NCBI GenBank assembly: GCA_965208385.1
Contig: CBDBOO010000093.1
Span: 124,001-188,000 of the forward strand
Length of the DNA: 64,000 nt
Reading direction: 5' to 3'
DNA from: Endozoicomonas sp965208385
GTDB lineage: Bacteria > Pseudomonadota > Gammaproteobacteria > Pseudomonadales > Endozoicomonadaceae
Below the pieces are notes generated by a model, which saw nothing but the letters and a program-made list of their open reading frames with translations, did not search any database and was not told where the DNA came from. Positions 15,499 through 25,100 of the stretch are shown piece after piece. The stretch's first letter is position 1. Every line of letters begins with the position of its first letter. The translations under genes were made by a program, and so were the position numbers.

Positions 15499-17889
15499 AT
15501 GACGGAATCGGTTGGTAAACAAAGCAGTAAAGTGAAATCCCGAAGCAGAAAGACCAAGTCTTATGAAGCGTCTTCTGAAGCATCTTCTGAAGAGTCTTCT
15601 CCTCTGGCAGATGGGTTATCGCTGCGAATGAGAGAAGGCGTTATGTTTGGCTGGCTTGTTCTGGCCAGTTTTCTTTCGCTGTCATTATTTACTTACAGTC
15701 AGGTTGATCCCGGCTGGACCTCCGTGGGCACCGATGCCAATGTTCATAATTCAGCAGGAAGGACCGGTGCCTGGTTTGCTGATATCCTTTTCACCCTGTT
15801 TGGCTTTCTGGCCTGGTTGTTGCCAGCCATTCTTGTCCTCAAGGCCGTTAATGTTTTCCGATACCGATACAGGCCCCTGCACTGGCAACCCTGGCTGATA
15901 CTGATCCGTTTCAGTGGTGCTCTTCTGACGCTCTGTAGCGGGGCAGCCCTGGCATCCTTACATTATCACTTTTTAGACGGTAATCTGCCTGCGTCCAGTG
16001 GCGGTATTCTCGGTAGTCTCGCTATCCGTGAATTTTTACCGGCTTTTAATGTCACTGGCAGCACATTGATATTAATGGCGCTTTTTCTTACTGGAATCAC
16101 TCTGTATACCGATTTGTCCTGGTTTCGTCTCATGGATACTATTGGGCGCTGGACCCTTTTACTCTTTTCCAGACTGCTGGACACTGTTGGTTATTTTCAG
16201 CGGCTGCTGGATCAGCGGCGGGAGCGTAAAGCACTGGTTCTGGCAAAAGTAGAACGAGATAAAGAGTTGGCGGAGGAAAAAATAGTTCGGGACAATAAAC
16301 CGCCTATTCTGATTGCTGCTTCTCCTCAACCGATACCTAAGAGCCCCAGGGCGATTAAGGAAAAACAGGTAACCTTGTTTTCCGAAGATGCAGTGGGCGA
16401 GCTACCAAAGGTCGGCCTGCTGGATGAAGCTGTACATTCCGGAAAAGGAATGAGCGATGATTCCCTGGATGCCATGTCACGGTTGCTCGAGCTGAAGTTG
16501 AAGGATTTTGGTGTCATAGCTGAAGTGGTTGCTGTCCATCCCGGGCCGGTAATCACGAGGTTTGAGATTCAGCCAGCAGCGGGTACAAAAGCCAGTAAGA
16601 TCAGTAGTTTAGCCAGGGATCTTGCCAGATCACTGGCAGTGGTCAGTGTCAGGGTTGTTGAAGTGATTCCGGGTAAATCAGTTATGGGTATTGAAATACC
16701 CAATGAAGATCGGGAAATTGTCTTCTTCAGTGAGATTATTGCTTCCGACCATTTTGACAATGCCCGTTCGCCAGTGAGTCTGGCATTGGGTCATGACATT
16801 GCTGGTCAGCCAGTGATTGTGGATCTGGCTAAAATGCCTCACTTGCTGGTGGCAGGTACCACCGGATCCGGTAAATCAGTGGGCGTGAATGCCATGCTGC
16901 TGTCCATGTTGTTCAAATCCGGACCGGATGAAGTTCGATTGATAATGATCGATCCAAAGATGCTGGAACTCTCTATCTATGATGGTATTCCTCATCTTTT
17001 GTCACCGGTAGTCACCGATATGAAAGAGGCGGCTAATGCTCTTCGCTGGTGTGTGGCAGAGATGGAGCGAAGATATAAATTGATGGCTACCATGGGTGTC
17101 CGGAATATTGCGGGCTACAACCGTAAAGTGAAGGAAGCGCGTAAGTCAGGACAGCCACTGCTTGATCCTCTTCACCAATCTGTATCTATGGATGATCAGG
17201 CTCCGGAGCTGGAAGAGCTGCCTTTCATTGTGGTTGTGGTGGATGAATTTGCCGACATGATGATGATTGTCGGTAAGAAAGTGGAGGAGCTGATAGCCCG
17301 GATAGCCCAGAAGGCCAGAGCCGCGGGTATTCATCTGATACTGGCTACCCAGCGTCCCTCTGTGGATGTTATCACCGGTCTGATTAAAGCCAACGTGCCC
17401 ACAAGGATCAGCTTTCAGGTATCGAGCAAAATCGATTCGAGAACCATCATAGACCAGGGCGGAGCAGAGCAACTTCTTGGCCATGGTGATATGCTTTATC
17501 TTCCCCCGGGAACCAGTGTACCTATTCGTGTTCATGGAGCCTTTGTCAGTGATGAAGAGGTTCACAGGGTTGTAGCTGACTGGAAACTGCGTGGTGAGCC
17601 TGATTATATCGAAGATGTACTCAGTGGAGGCGTTGATGCCAGCTCAGATGGCAGTGCCTTTTCTGGCGGATTGGATGATGACTCTGAGCAGGACCCTCTA
17701 TACGATGAAGCGGTAGCCTTCGTGACAGAATCAAGAAGAGCTTCCATTTCATCTGTACAACGAAAGCTGAAGGTTGGTTACAACCGTGCAGCCCGAATGA
17801 TCGAAGCAATGGAAGCTGCAGGTGTGGTGAGCCCGGCATTTAATAATGGTAACCGTGAAGTTATCGCACCGGCACCTCCCAAACAGTAA
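15499..17889 (+). CDS. ftsK: DNA translocase FtsK
   Basis: This 796-residue divisome motor pumps DNA and positions dif sites for XerCD at the septum. About four membrane helices fall at residues 50-210. A short charged linker follows, then the motor: Walker A GTTGSGKSVGVNAML, Walker B PFIVVVVDEFADMM, and LATQRPSVDVITGLIKANVP. The C-terminal gamma winged helix (AVAFVTESRRASISSVQRKL, NRAARMIEAMEAAGVV) binds KOPS. The Ser/Glu-rich start (EASSEASSEESSP) is low complexity. It is followed by lolA after 12 bases and by rarA, the conserved gammaproteobacterial order. Confidence 0.97.
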   Translation: MTESVGKQSSKVKSRSRKTKSYEASSEASSEESSPLADGLSLRMREGVMFGWLVLASFLSLSLFTYSQVDPGWTSVGTDANVHNSAGRTGAWFADILFTLFGFLAWLLPAILVLKAVNVFRYRYRPLHWQPWLILIRFSGALLTLCSGAALASLHYHFLDGNLPASSGGILGSLAIREFLPAFNVTGSTLILMALFLTGITLYTDLSWFRLMDTIGRWTLLLFSRLLDTVGYFQRLLDQRRERKALVLAKVERDKELAEEKIVRDNKPPILIAASPQPIPKSPRAIKEKQVTLFSEDAVGELPKVGLLDEAVHSGKGMSDDSLDAMSRLLELKLKDFGVIAEVVAVHPGPVITRFEIQPAAGTKASKISSLARDLARSLAVVSVRVVEVIPGKSVMGIEIPNEDREIVFFSEIIASDHFDNARSPVSLALGHDIAGQPVIVDLAKMPHLLVAGTTGSGKSVGVNAMLLSMLFKSGPDEVRLIMIDPKMLELSIYDGIPHLLSPVVTDMKEAANALRWCVAEMERRYKLMATMGVRNIAGYNRKVKEARKSGQPLLDPLHQSVSMDDQAPELEELPFIVVVVDEFADMMMIVGKKVEELIARIAQKARAAGIHLILATQRPSVDVITGLIKANVPTRISFQVSSKIDSRTIIDQGGAEQLLGHGDMLYLPPGTSVPIRVHGAFVSDEEVHRVVADWKLRGEPDYIEDVLSGGVDASSDGSAFSGGLDDDSEQDPLYDEAVAFVTESRRASISSVQRKLKVGYNRAARMIEAMEAAGVVSPAFNNGNREVIAPAPPKQ

Positions 17890-17901
17890 TAATCTCGTAA
17901 T

Positions 17902-18630
17902 TTGATGGTATTTATGTTTAAAAAGAGCTTCTTTGTCACTGTTTTTACAGCTGTTTTTGTTATAGGTGTTTTTCCTGTCGCTACTCTGTCGGCAGCCGAA
18001 AATACGCCGGTAGTTCCGAAGAACAGCAAGGTCCGTGCAACAACCTCTGCCGGAGTTATTCATGATAAAGCGGCTTCAACCAGGTTGGCAAAGCAACTTA
18101 CTGCTATCAACACCTTAAGCGCTGAATTCAGACAGAGTTCCGCCGATAATGAGGGGCGAATCAAAGAGCAGCTGGGCAAGATGCTGCTTAAACGACCTAA
18201 CCAGTTTCGTTGGGATACTGTTAAGCCTTTCCCGCAGGAAATTATATCAACGGAAGACAAACTGTGGATGATTGATACCGACTTAATGCAGGTGGTGATC
18301 AAGAAGCAGGATAAAAATTCTGGTGCCACTCCTGTGCAGTTGTTGAGTGGTAACGCCGAAGAATTTCTGAAAAATTACAATGTCGTCCAGCTAGAGAATA
18401 AAAGGGGCGAAGTATTCACACTCAAGCCCATTCAGGACAATGATTTATTTGAACAGCTGGATATTCATTTTGTTTCCGGAGAGCTTTTGGCCATGGTGCT
18501 GAAAGATACCCTAGGAGGCAAAAGTAAGATTGAATTCAGTAATGTCTCTATAAACAATAAAATTTCGGATGATAATTTTAAACCTGTTATTCCCAAGGGG
18601 TTCGATATTATTGATGAGACCAATCCATGA
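17902..18630 (+). CDS. lolA: Outer-membrane lipoprotein carrier protein LolA
   Basis: The periplasmic chaperone takes lipoproteins from LolCDE to LolB. The precursor is 242 residues with a signal peptide (FKKSFFVTVFTAVFVIGVFP, cleavage near LSA). The mature start has an extra 30-residue Ala/Thr-rich segment. The LolA core is RLAKQLTAINTLSAEFRQSS, RPNQFRWDTVKPFPQEIIST and NVSINNKISDDNFKPVIPKG. ATG at 17911 is an equally good start; neither has a clear ribosome site, so translation may be coupled to ftsK. It overlaps rarA by 4 bases. Confidence 0.94.
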   Translation: MMVFMFKKSFFVTVFTAVFVIGVFPVATLSAAENTPVVPKNSKVRATTSAGVIHDKAASTRLAKQLTAINTLSAEFRQSSADNEGRIKEQLGKMLLKRPNQFRWDTVKPFPQEIISTEDKLWMIDTDLMQVVIKKQDKNSGATPVQLLSGNAEEFLKNYNVVQLENKRGEVFTLKPIQDNDLFEQLDIHFVSGELLAMVLKDTLGGKSKIEFSNVSINNKISDDNFKPVIPKGFDIIDETNP

Positions 18631-19958
18631 GTTCCCTGTTTGATGTTCTAAAAGATTCAGGTCGTTTTGAACCTCTGGCGGCCAGAATGCGCCCAAAGAA
18701 TCTGGATCAATATCTTGGTCAGGAACATATTCTTGCCAGGGGTAAGCCCCTGCGTGAAGCTTTGGAGCAGGGCGTTCCACACTCAATGATTTTCTGGGGG
18801 CCGCCTGGCGTCGGAAAAACGACCCTGGCAAGATTGGTGGCTGGTGCCTGTGATGCTCATTTTGAAACTCTCTCAGCAGTCCTTTCCGGAGTAAAAGATA
18901 TTAGACAGGCCGTGGCCAGGGCGAGAGATGAGCAGTTGACCCGCAATAGAAAAACGCTGTTATTCGTTGATGAAGTTCATCGTTTTAATAAATCCCAACA
19001 GGATGCTTTTTTGCCCCATATCGAAGATGGAACGGTCATCTTTATTGGTGCAACAACTGAAAACCCCTCTTTTGAACTGAATAACGCTTTGCTCTCCAGG
19101 GCCAGGGTCTATGTACTTAAGCCATTGGGCACGGAAGCTATAGAAAATGTGATTGAACAGGCTATGTCCGATGCTGAAAATGGTCTTGGGGGAAGGAATA
19201 TCAGCCTTGAGCCGAAAGCAAAGGAAATGCTGATTCGTTATGCAGACGGAGATGCCCGGCGCGTTCTGAATACGCTTGAAATTGCAGTGGATCTGAACAA
19301 TGAGGGGGTTATTACCGAAGAAACTGTCAGTAATATTCTGGCCGATACCGGTCGGCGTTTTGATAAGGGCGGTGAAGCTTTTTACGATACGATTTCAGCT
19401 TTTCATAAATCAGTACGTGGATCTGATCCTAATGCCGCTCTTTACTGGGCAGCAAGAATTGTTGATGGTGGGGCGGACCCACTTTATGTCATACGCCGGC
19501 TTGTGGCCATTGCCAGTGAGGACATAGGCAATGCTGATCCAAGGGCGTTGGATATAGCTATGAATGCCTGGCAGGCATTTGAGCGTTTAGGTGCCCCTGA
19601 AGGATTGCTGGCCCTGGCACATGCAACGGTTTACTGTGCCTGTGCACCCAAGAGTAATGCGGTTTATAAAGCCTGGGCTGCAGCAATGGCGGATGTGAAA
19701 GGGAATCCTTCTTATGAAGTCCCCATGCATTTACGGAATGCACCCACAAAATTAATGGGAAGTATGGGTTATGGGGAAGGGTACCGATATGCCCATGATG
19801 AAGATCATGCATACGCAGCAGGAGAGTGTTACTTTCCGGAAGCAATGGAACCTAAAAAGTACTATCAGCCCAATGACAGAGGGCTTGAAATAAAGATCAG
19901 GGAAAAACTCTCCCGACTCGACTCAATGAATCTTAACAGTCAGAAGCAACGCCGATAG
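18627..19958 (+). CDS. rarA: Replication-associated recombination protein A (RarA/MgsA)
   Basis: This 443-residue AAA+ ATPase acts at stalled replication forks with SSB. Walker A is GPPGVGKTTLARLVA, Walker B LLFVDEVHRFNKSQQDAF, and sensor 1 IGATTENPSFELN. The C-terminal tetramerisation domain includes KSVRGSDPNAALYWAARIVD. The ATG overlaps the lolA stop (ATGA). Length matches E. coli RarA closely. Confidence 0.96.
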   Translation: MSSLFDVLKDSGRFEPLAARMRPKNLDQYLGQEHILARGKPLREALEQGVPHSMIFWGPPGVGKTTLARLVAGACDAHFETLSAVLSGVKDIRQAVARARDEQLTRNRKTLLFVDEVHRFNKSQQDAFLPHIEDGTVIFIGATTENPSFELNNALLSRARVYVLKPLGTEAIENVIEQAMSDAENGLGGRNISLEPKAKEMLIRYADGDARRVLNTLEIAVDLNNEGVITEETVSNILADTGRRFDKGGEAFYDTISAFHKSVRGSDPNAALYWAARIVDGGADPLYVIRRLVAIASEDIGNADPRALDIAMNAWQAFERLGAPEGLLALAHATVYCACAPKSNAVYKAWAAAMADVKGNPSYEVPMHLRNAPTKLMGSMGYGEGYRYAHDEDHAYAAGECYFPEAMEPKKYYQPNDRGLEIKIREKLSRLDSMNLNSQKQRR

Positions 19959-20287
19959 CCCTTCAATTACGCCAGATTAAAAAATTCACATTCAACGTGT
20001 TCGTGCCATAGGCATCGGTTACTCACAAACCGTTGTGAAATGGCATGGCCAATTGTAGATGCTGCCTTTCCACCCTTACGTCATTCTATCTCTAGTATCA
20101 TAGATTTATTCATACGCCTAATATACAATCATATATGCGTTTTTAATACTATTTTGAGAGATCTTTCCAAACTGTTGAACAGGTTATAGTCCTCACCTGT
20201 AACAACAAAGTTGGAGCATAGACTGGCATTGACTCGTCTATTCCGGCAACAATAGGAAATGACCAAACCAAATGATATTAGACTGAT
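19959..20287. other. Intergenic region between rarA and crcB
   Basis: No gene was called in 329 bp. No fluoride riboswitch consensus was seen in front of crcB. AT-rich blocks around 20095-20160 could carry the crcB promoter. A 37-codon minus-strand open stretch ending at 19967 is probably chance or a remnant. Confidence 0.4.
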
Positions 20288-20668
20288 ATGTTAAATTACC
20301 TGGCGGTTGCCGCTGGAGGCGCAATTGGCGCCCTTATACGGGTGTTTATTTACAACACGTTTGCAGGAACCCGTAATGCGCATCTGTTTCCTCTGCCAAC
20401 ATTGACAGTCAATATCATAGGTTCAATATTGATCGGGATTGGCTGGTATTGTCTGGTGGAAAAATCCCTGTTGCCACCAATCTGGAAAAACTTTGCCGTC
20501 ACCGGCATGCTGGGAGCATTGACTACCTTTTCCACATTTTCCCTGGATTCATTCAGGTTGATTCAAGCTGATCAGCCACTGGAAGCTTTCGCCTATATTC
20601 TTGCCAGTGTATTGTTCTGCCTGCTGGGCACCTGGGCTGGATATCAGGGAATTCGATTGTTTCTGTAA
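20288..20668 (+). CDS. crcB: Fluoride exporter CrcB/Fluc
   Basis: This 126-residue, four-helix membrane protein belongs to the dual-topology fluoride channel family. Hallmarks are GGAIGALIRVFIYN, the central NIIGSILIGIGW with its Asn, and GMLGALTTFSTFSLDSF with the pore Phe box and Na+ site. A single gene copy suggests a homodimer inserted in both orientations. It exports fluoride from the cytoplasm. Confidence 0.96.
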   Translation: MLNYLAVAAGGAIGALIRVFIYNTFAGTRNAHLFPLPTLTVNIIGSILIGIGWYCLVEKSLLPPIWKNFAVTGMLGALTTFSTFSLDSFRLIQADQPLEAFAYILASVLFCLLGTWAGYQGIRLFL

Positions 20669-20799
20669 TAGCGGCTATTTATTGAATATTAACGGGTTAA
20701 CCCCTTGTTAAACCCACTGCTTTCCTTATCATTAGGACTTAACAGTTTCCGGCATAACGACCGGATGCCATTTGCAATAAACAAGGTTACAGATTTCAC

Positions 20800-22089
20800 A
20801 TGCTGGATCCCAAATACGTTCGCAGCAACCCTGAAGAAGTCGCTGCGCGACTGCTGAAGAAGCATTTCACGCTGGATGTTGATCAACTGGTTTCTCTTGA
20901 AGATCGACGTAAATTCCTGCAAGTGCAAACAGAGCAATTGCAGAGCGAGCGTAAGTCAGGTTCGAAAGAATTTGGCAAACTCAAAGCTCAGGGCGGCGAT
21001 ATTGTCGAACTGAAAGAAAAAATGGATCGTATTAATGCCGAGTTAAAAACATGCGAGTCTGAACTTGGCAGTCTTCAGGAAGATATAAATGATCTTCTGC
21101 TGGGTATACCCAATCTGCCGGATGAATCAGTACCAGCAGGAAAAGATGAAAATGATAATGTTCTGGTTCGAACCTGGGGCGAGCCAAAATCCTTTGATTT
21201 TGATGTAAAGGATCATGTTGATCTCGGAGCTCCTTACGGATTGGATTTTGAATCGGCTGCTAATATCTCCGGTGCCCGTTTTGCCATGATGCGCGGAAAA
21301 ATCGCGCGTTTGCATCGTGCCCTGGCGCAGTTCATGCTGGATGTTCAGACCGACGAACACGGATATGAAGAGGTGAATACCCCATATCTGGTGCATGATC
21401 AGGCACTGTATGGCACAGGACAGCTTCCCAAATTTGGAGAAGACCTGTTTAAAACAGCGTGTGATTCAGAACACGGCGGTGATCAGAAGCAGTTTTATCT
21501 GATTCCTACGGCTGAAGTAACACTGACCAATATTGTTCGTGAAAAAATTCTTGATGCTACTCAATTGCCTCAAAAGTTCACCGCTCATACAGCTTGTTTT
21601 CGCAGCGAAGCTGGAAGTTATGGTCGGGATACCAAAGGCTTGATCAGACAACATCAGTTTGAAAAAGTAGAAATGGTTCAGGTGGTTCATCCGGATAAAT
21701 CATCTGAAGCACTAGAAGATATGACAGGTCATGCCGAAGCTATTCTACAGAAACTGGAATTACCCTATCGGGTTGTTGCGCTCTGTGGTGGTGATCTGGG
21801 CTTTGGTGCCACCAAAACCTATGACCTTGAGGTCTGGTTACCGGCACAGAATCAATACCGTGAAATTTCCTCTGTCAGCAACTGCCTGGATTTCCAGGCC
21901 CGACGAATGAAAGCACGTTATCGTGGCGAGTCCGGAAAGCCGGAGCTGGTGCATACATTAAACGGATCCGGATTGGCAGTGGGTAGAACACTGGTTGCTG
22001 TGCTGGAAAATTATCAGGATGAAGAGGGGCGGATTCATATTCCTGAAGCACTTCAACCTTACCTCGGTGGCTTGAAGGTAATGGACTGA
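20800..22089 (+). CDS. serS: Seryl-tRNA synthetase
   Basis: This 429-residue class II synthetase charges tRNA-Ser and the selenocysteine tRNA. The N-terminal long antiparallel coiled coil (about residues 30-105) grips the tRNA variable arm. Class II motifs follow: motif 2 FRSEAGSYGRDTKGLIRQHQ and motif 3 LNGSGLAVGRTLVAVLEN. The start MLDPKYVRSNPEEVAARL matches the family. The order rarA-crcB-serS is common in gammaproteobacteria. Confidence 0.97.
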   Translation: MLDPKYVRSNPEEVAARLLKKHFTLDVDQLVSLEDRRKFLQVQTEQLQSERKSGSKEFGKLKAQGGDIVELKEKMDRINAELKTCESELGSLQEDINDLLLGIPNLPDESVPAGKDENDNVLVRTWGEPKSFDFDVKDHVDLGAPYGLDFESAANISGARFAMMRGKIARLHRALAQFMLDVQTDEHGYEEVNTPYLVHDQALYGTGQLPKFGEDLFKTACDSEHGGDQKQFYLIPTAEVTLTNIVREKILDATQLPQKFTAHTACFRSEAGSYGRDTKGLIRQHQFEKVEMVQVVHPDKSSEALEDMTGHAEAILQKLELPYRVVALCGGDLGFGATKTYDLEVWLPAQNQYREISSVSNCLDFQARRMKARYRGESGKPELVHTLNGSGLAVGRTLVAVLENYQDEEGRIHIPEALQPYLGGLKVMD

Positions 22090-22092
22090 TTT

Positions 22093-22129
22093 ATAATGCA
22101 GGTCTGATTATCGTTCAGACCTGCATTAT
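22093..22129. terminator. Hairpin between convergent serS and OTU genes
   Basis: A 15-bp perfect stem (22093-22107 and 22115-22129; core GCAGGTCTGA) has a 7-base loop. It has no long T-run but sits exactly between two convergent stops. Confidence 0.65.
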
Positions 22130-22133
22130 CCAA

Positions 22134-25100
22134 TCAGGTTGTTTCTTTTTTATGACCGTTAAAGTGCCTTCTATATTTTTGTATTTCTCCTATTGCATAT
22201 TGATTTTCACAATGAAGACAGCAAAAATTTGGATCTAATGGTATCGATTCATCGGAATCAGAAGCTCGTACATGTTGGATGTTGCCCTGACTGACAGTTG
22301 ACTCTGTATCACCCTGAATGTTCTCTGATCTTTGGAAAACGGGGTGATGTTCTTCCACCGCTTTGAAGGCAATCCGACCTGCTGTCATATTTTGATACTT
22401 CAGACTCATGAGAGGATCATTATTCATGCTTAAATAGTTATGACCTTTCATCCCTGCTAATGAATTCTCATCTGTATCCTGCTCCACCTGAAGAGGGTCT
22501 TGAGATCCATGCGTCGTAAATTCAGCAGCAACTGTTTTGTGTTTATCGTCCGCGGGAGTTCTTGGTTGTGTATCAGTTATTGGTTCCCAACTAACTGAAC
22601 CTGGTAGAGGTTTCAGAGGTTCCCAGTGAGACCATTGACCTTCACCAAGATTAACAATGCCAATGGTGTCACTGTTGCTAACAAGTTCACGAACTTTTCC
22701 CCACTCTCCGGGAATCCATATTTCTTCACCGGTATTGGAATAATACCTCTCGCAGGGAAGATGTCCGTCGTGAGTTTTAATCGGATTACCCAGATACAAC
22801 ACGGGACTTCCAAAGGCAACAGCAACAAACTGAAGGTCATCAGAAGTCATCCAGTAGTTGCCCAGTCCTTTTCCATTAACAGGACCTTCTTCTTCGACAA
22901 CCCGACCAATGAATTCTATTCTCTCAGCAGCGTAGGCTAAGTTACAGTGTTCTGAAGCTGTTTCTATCCGCTGAATATAGTCAGGATCATTAGATTCTAT
23001 GCTCTTTTTATTATGGCTTGCTGAATAGGCAATAAGATCTCTCGCTGCCTGGGCTGTTTTTTTCCGGACTTCATGAGAAGAAAAACCGGTGCTCAGAGCG
23101 ATGGCATGATAGCCACAGCTGCCATCAGGAACAGTACGTTCTCCAAGACGACAATGAAGCTTATTGGTTAGATATTCATCAACTTTAGGTCTGTGAAGTG
23201 CATGTTGTTGAAATTCAACTCTGTCTTTTATACCCGTTTCCATTTTGTCTACGAGACGAGCAGCTTCCAGTAGAGGTTTAAGTGCATTCATTTGTGCGAC
23301 AAAATCAGGTAATTTTATACAGGCCAGATTTTGCAGAACAAGGGTTATATCAGCTTGTAATCTTGTGGGCAGATTTCTATCAGACATAAATGTACTGACT
23401 TTTTCGGGATGAGCAGAATTCAGTAACTCATGCATTTCGCCAATGTTCTTTATCAAATAATTTATAACCCCTTCATTCTCATTTCCCAGTTTACACCAGA
23501 TTTTGATACGTTCTTTTAACTGCTGCTTGTTTTCTAAATGTTTGTCCAGGTTGACCAGGCCTATGTTCCTGAATGCTGCCAGAAATGCCTGCTGATCATC
23601 CTTTTTATCAAGGTTATATTTGTAATATTCAGCTTCTGTCTGATAGCCCACAAGGTGAGCACATATGCGAAGTGTTGGTATGCCGGGAGGTGAGATATCG
23701 TTAACTTCTGATGTGTTACCGATGGCACGTACAACCGGATTTTCAGCAATCTTCTGATGGTTTTTTTCTATCAATGAACGGGTTTGCTTATCAGAGTTAA
23801 ACGCTTTGATATTACTCCGATCATCTGCTGTAAGGAGTAATTCACTGGCGGCCCAGGCAATATCATCGAGGTTAAGGCATTGATCCTGAGGTTTGAAAAT
23901 TGTCTGAAATTTGAATAATTCCAACAGTGAATCCAGGGTAGCAACAAGGTCTTTATGCCAGAGGCTCACAGTGGTGAATCTTTCAAGCTGATCATCTGAA
24001 ATATTATGTAGTTCTGGTCGATGACGCACGTAGGCCTTGATTATAGGTGCGCCTGCTGCTTTGAGTGGTCTCGGATCGTTGGGGTTACCTTCGTCTGCTG
24101 TTTCTACATTATCCAGCATTTGTCGCGTTATTTCACCGCTTTTAACCATTGGCCAGTATTGATCAAAAGGAACAGGAAAACCTTTATCCTTAAGAGCTGC
24201 CCATACCAGCATCTGTTGATAAAAGTGTGTCGTAACATCTTGAGATTCAATATTTACTGGAGGCGATTGCCTGATAACAGAGCATTCCTTATCAGTTATT
24301 CCATAGGAGGATTTAACCTGACTAATTGCCCAGTCCAGTGCCTGCACTTCTGGCGATAATTGTTCCCTGCGCAAAGTCGGAGATTGAATGGGGGATGGTG
24401 GTGGAGTGGGTATGGTACGATCGAAAATCTTTGATAGTTGCCTTAAATAAGGTGACTGCGCATTGGGGTAAGCGTGGATGATCTGCAGTACACTGCCAAT
24501 GAACTCTTTGTTTGAAAAAGGTGCAGGAAGCCTTTCAATACAAGTTTTAAATGCAGAAATAAGTTGATTGTTTTTTGCCTCATCGAGAGACGACTCATTC
24601 GATAAAACACAGTACTCATTGACCAGCCAGCGCATATTTTCCGCGGTATAACTGGTATCCCCAAGATACCCAAGAAGAGTTTGAGCCCTTTGAAACCATT
24701 CGACTTTTTTATCTCCGGGAACGGCTCCATGAGATGATCGATAGTTTCGTAATAAAATCTGATAATAGCCTTTCAGATCATCCTGGTTTAGTTCGATGGC
24801 ATCGTAATTCAACATGCCTGTTCGTTCAAGAAGGGCTAATTGTTGTTCAGTGGCTCCGGCACTATTGACTAATGCAGCTCGGAGCTGCTCTATTTTTTGT
24901 TGTCGTGGAGGTATTGCCGGCAGAGCTTGATGGCTTTTAGTTTCTTCTTTTCGTCTACTTATCATGCGCAGTTTAAGACATTGCTTTACCCAGTCCTTCT
25001 TCAAGTGGTCGAATTTTAACTGTTTAAAGTGTGCGAATTCATCCGGGCTTTTTTGCATTATCTCCAGCACTATTCCCTGGGCCACACTTTTATCTATACC

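Noticed and set aside
19967..20083. 37-codon open stretch on the minus strand between rarA and crcB
   Set aside because: Too short, preceded by a stop, and no start; possibly a remnant but unsupported.
19959..20287. Fluoride riboswitch upstream of crcB
   Set aside because: The conserved riboswitch sequence blocks were not found.
22626..22940. 104-codon plus-strand frame within the OTU gene
   Set aside because: It is antisense to the conserved OTU catalytic region.
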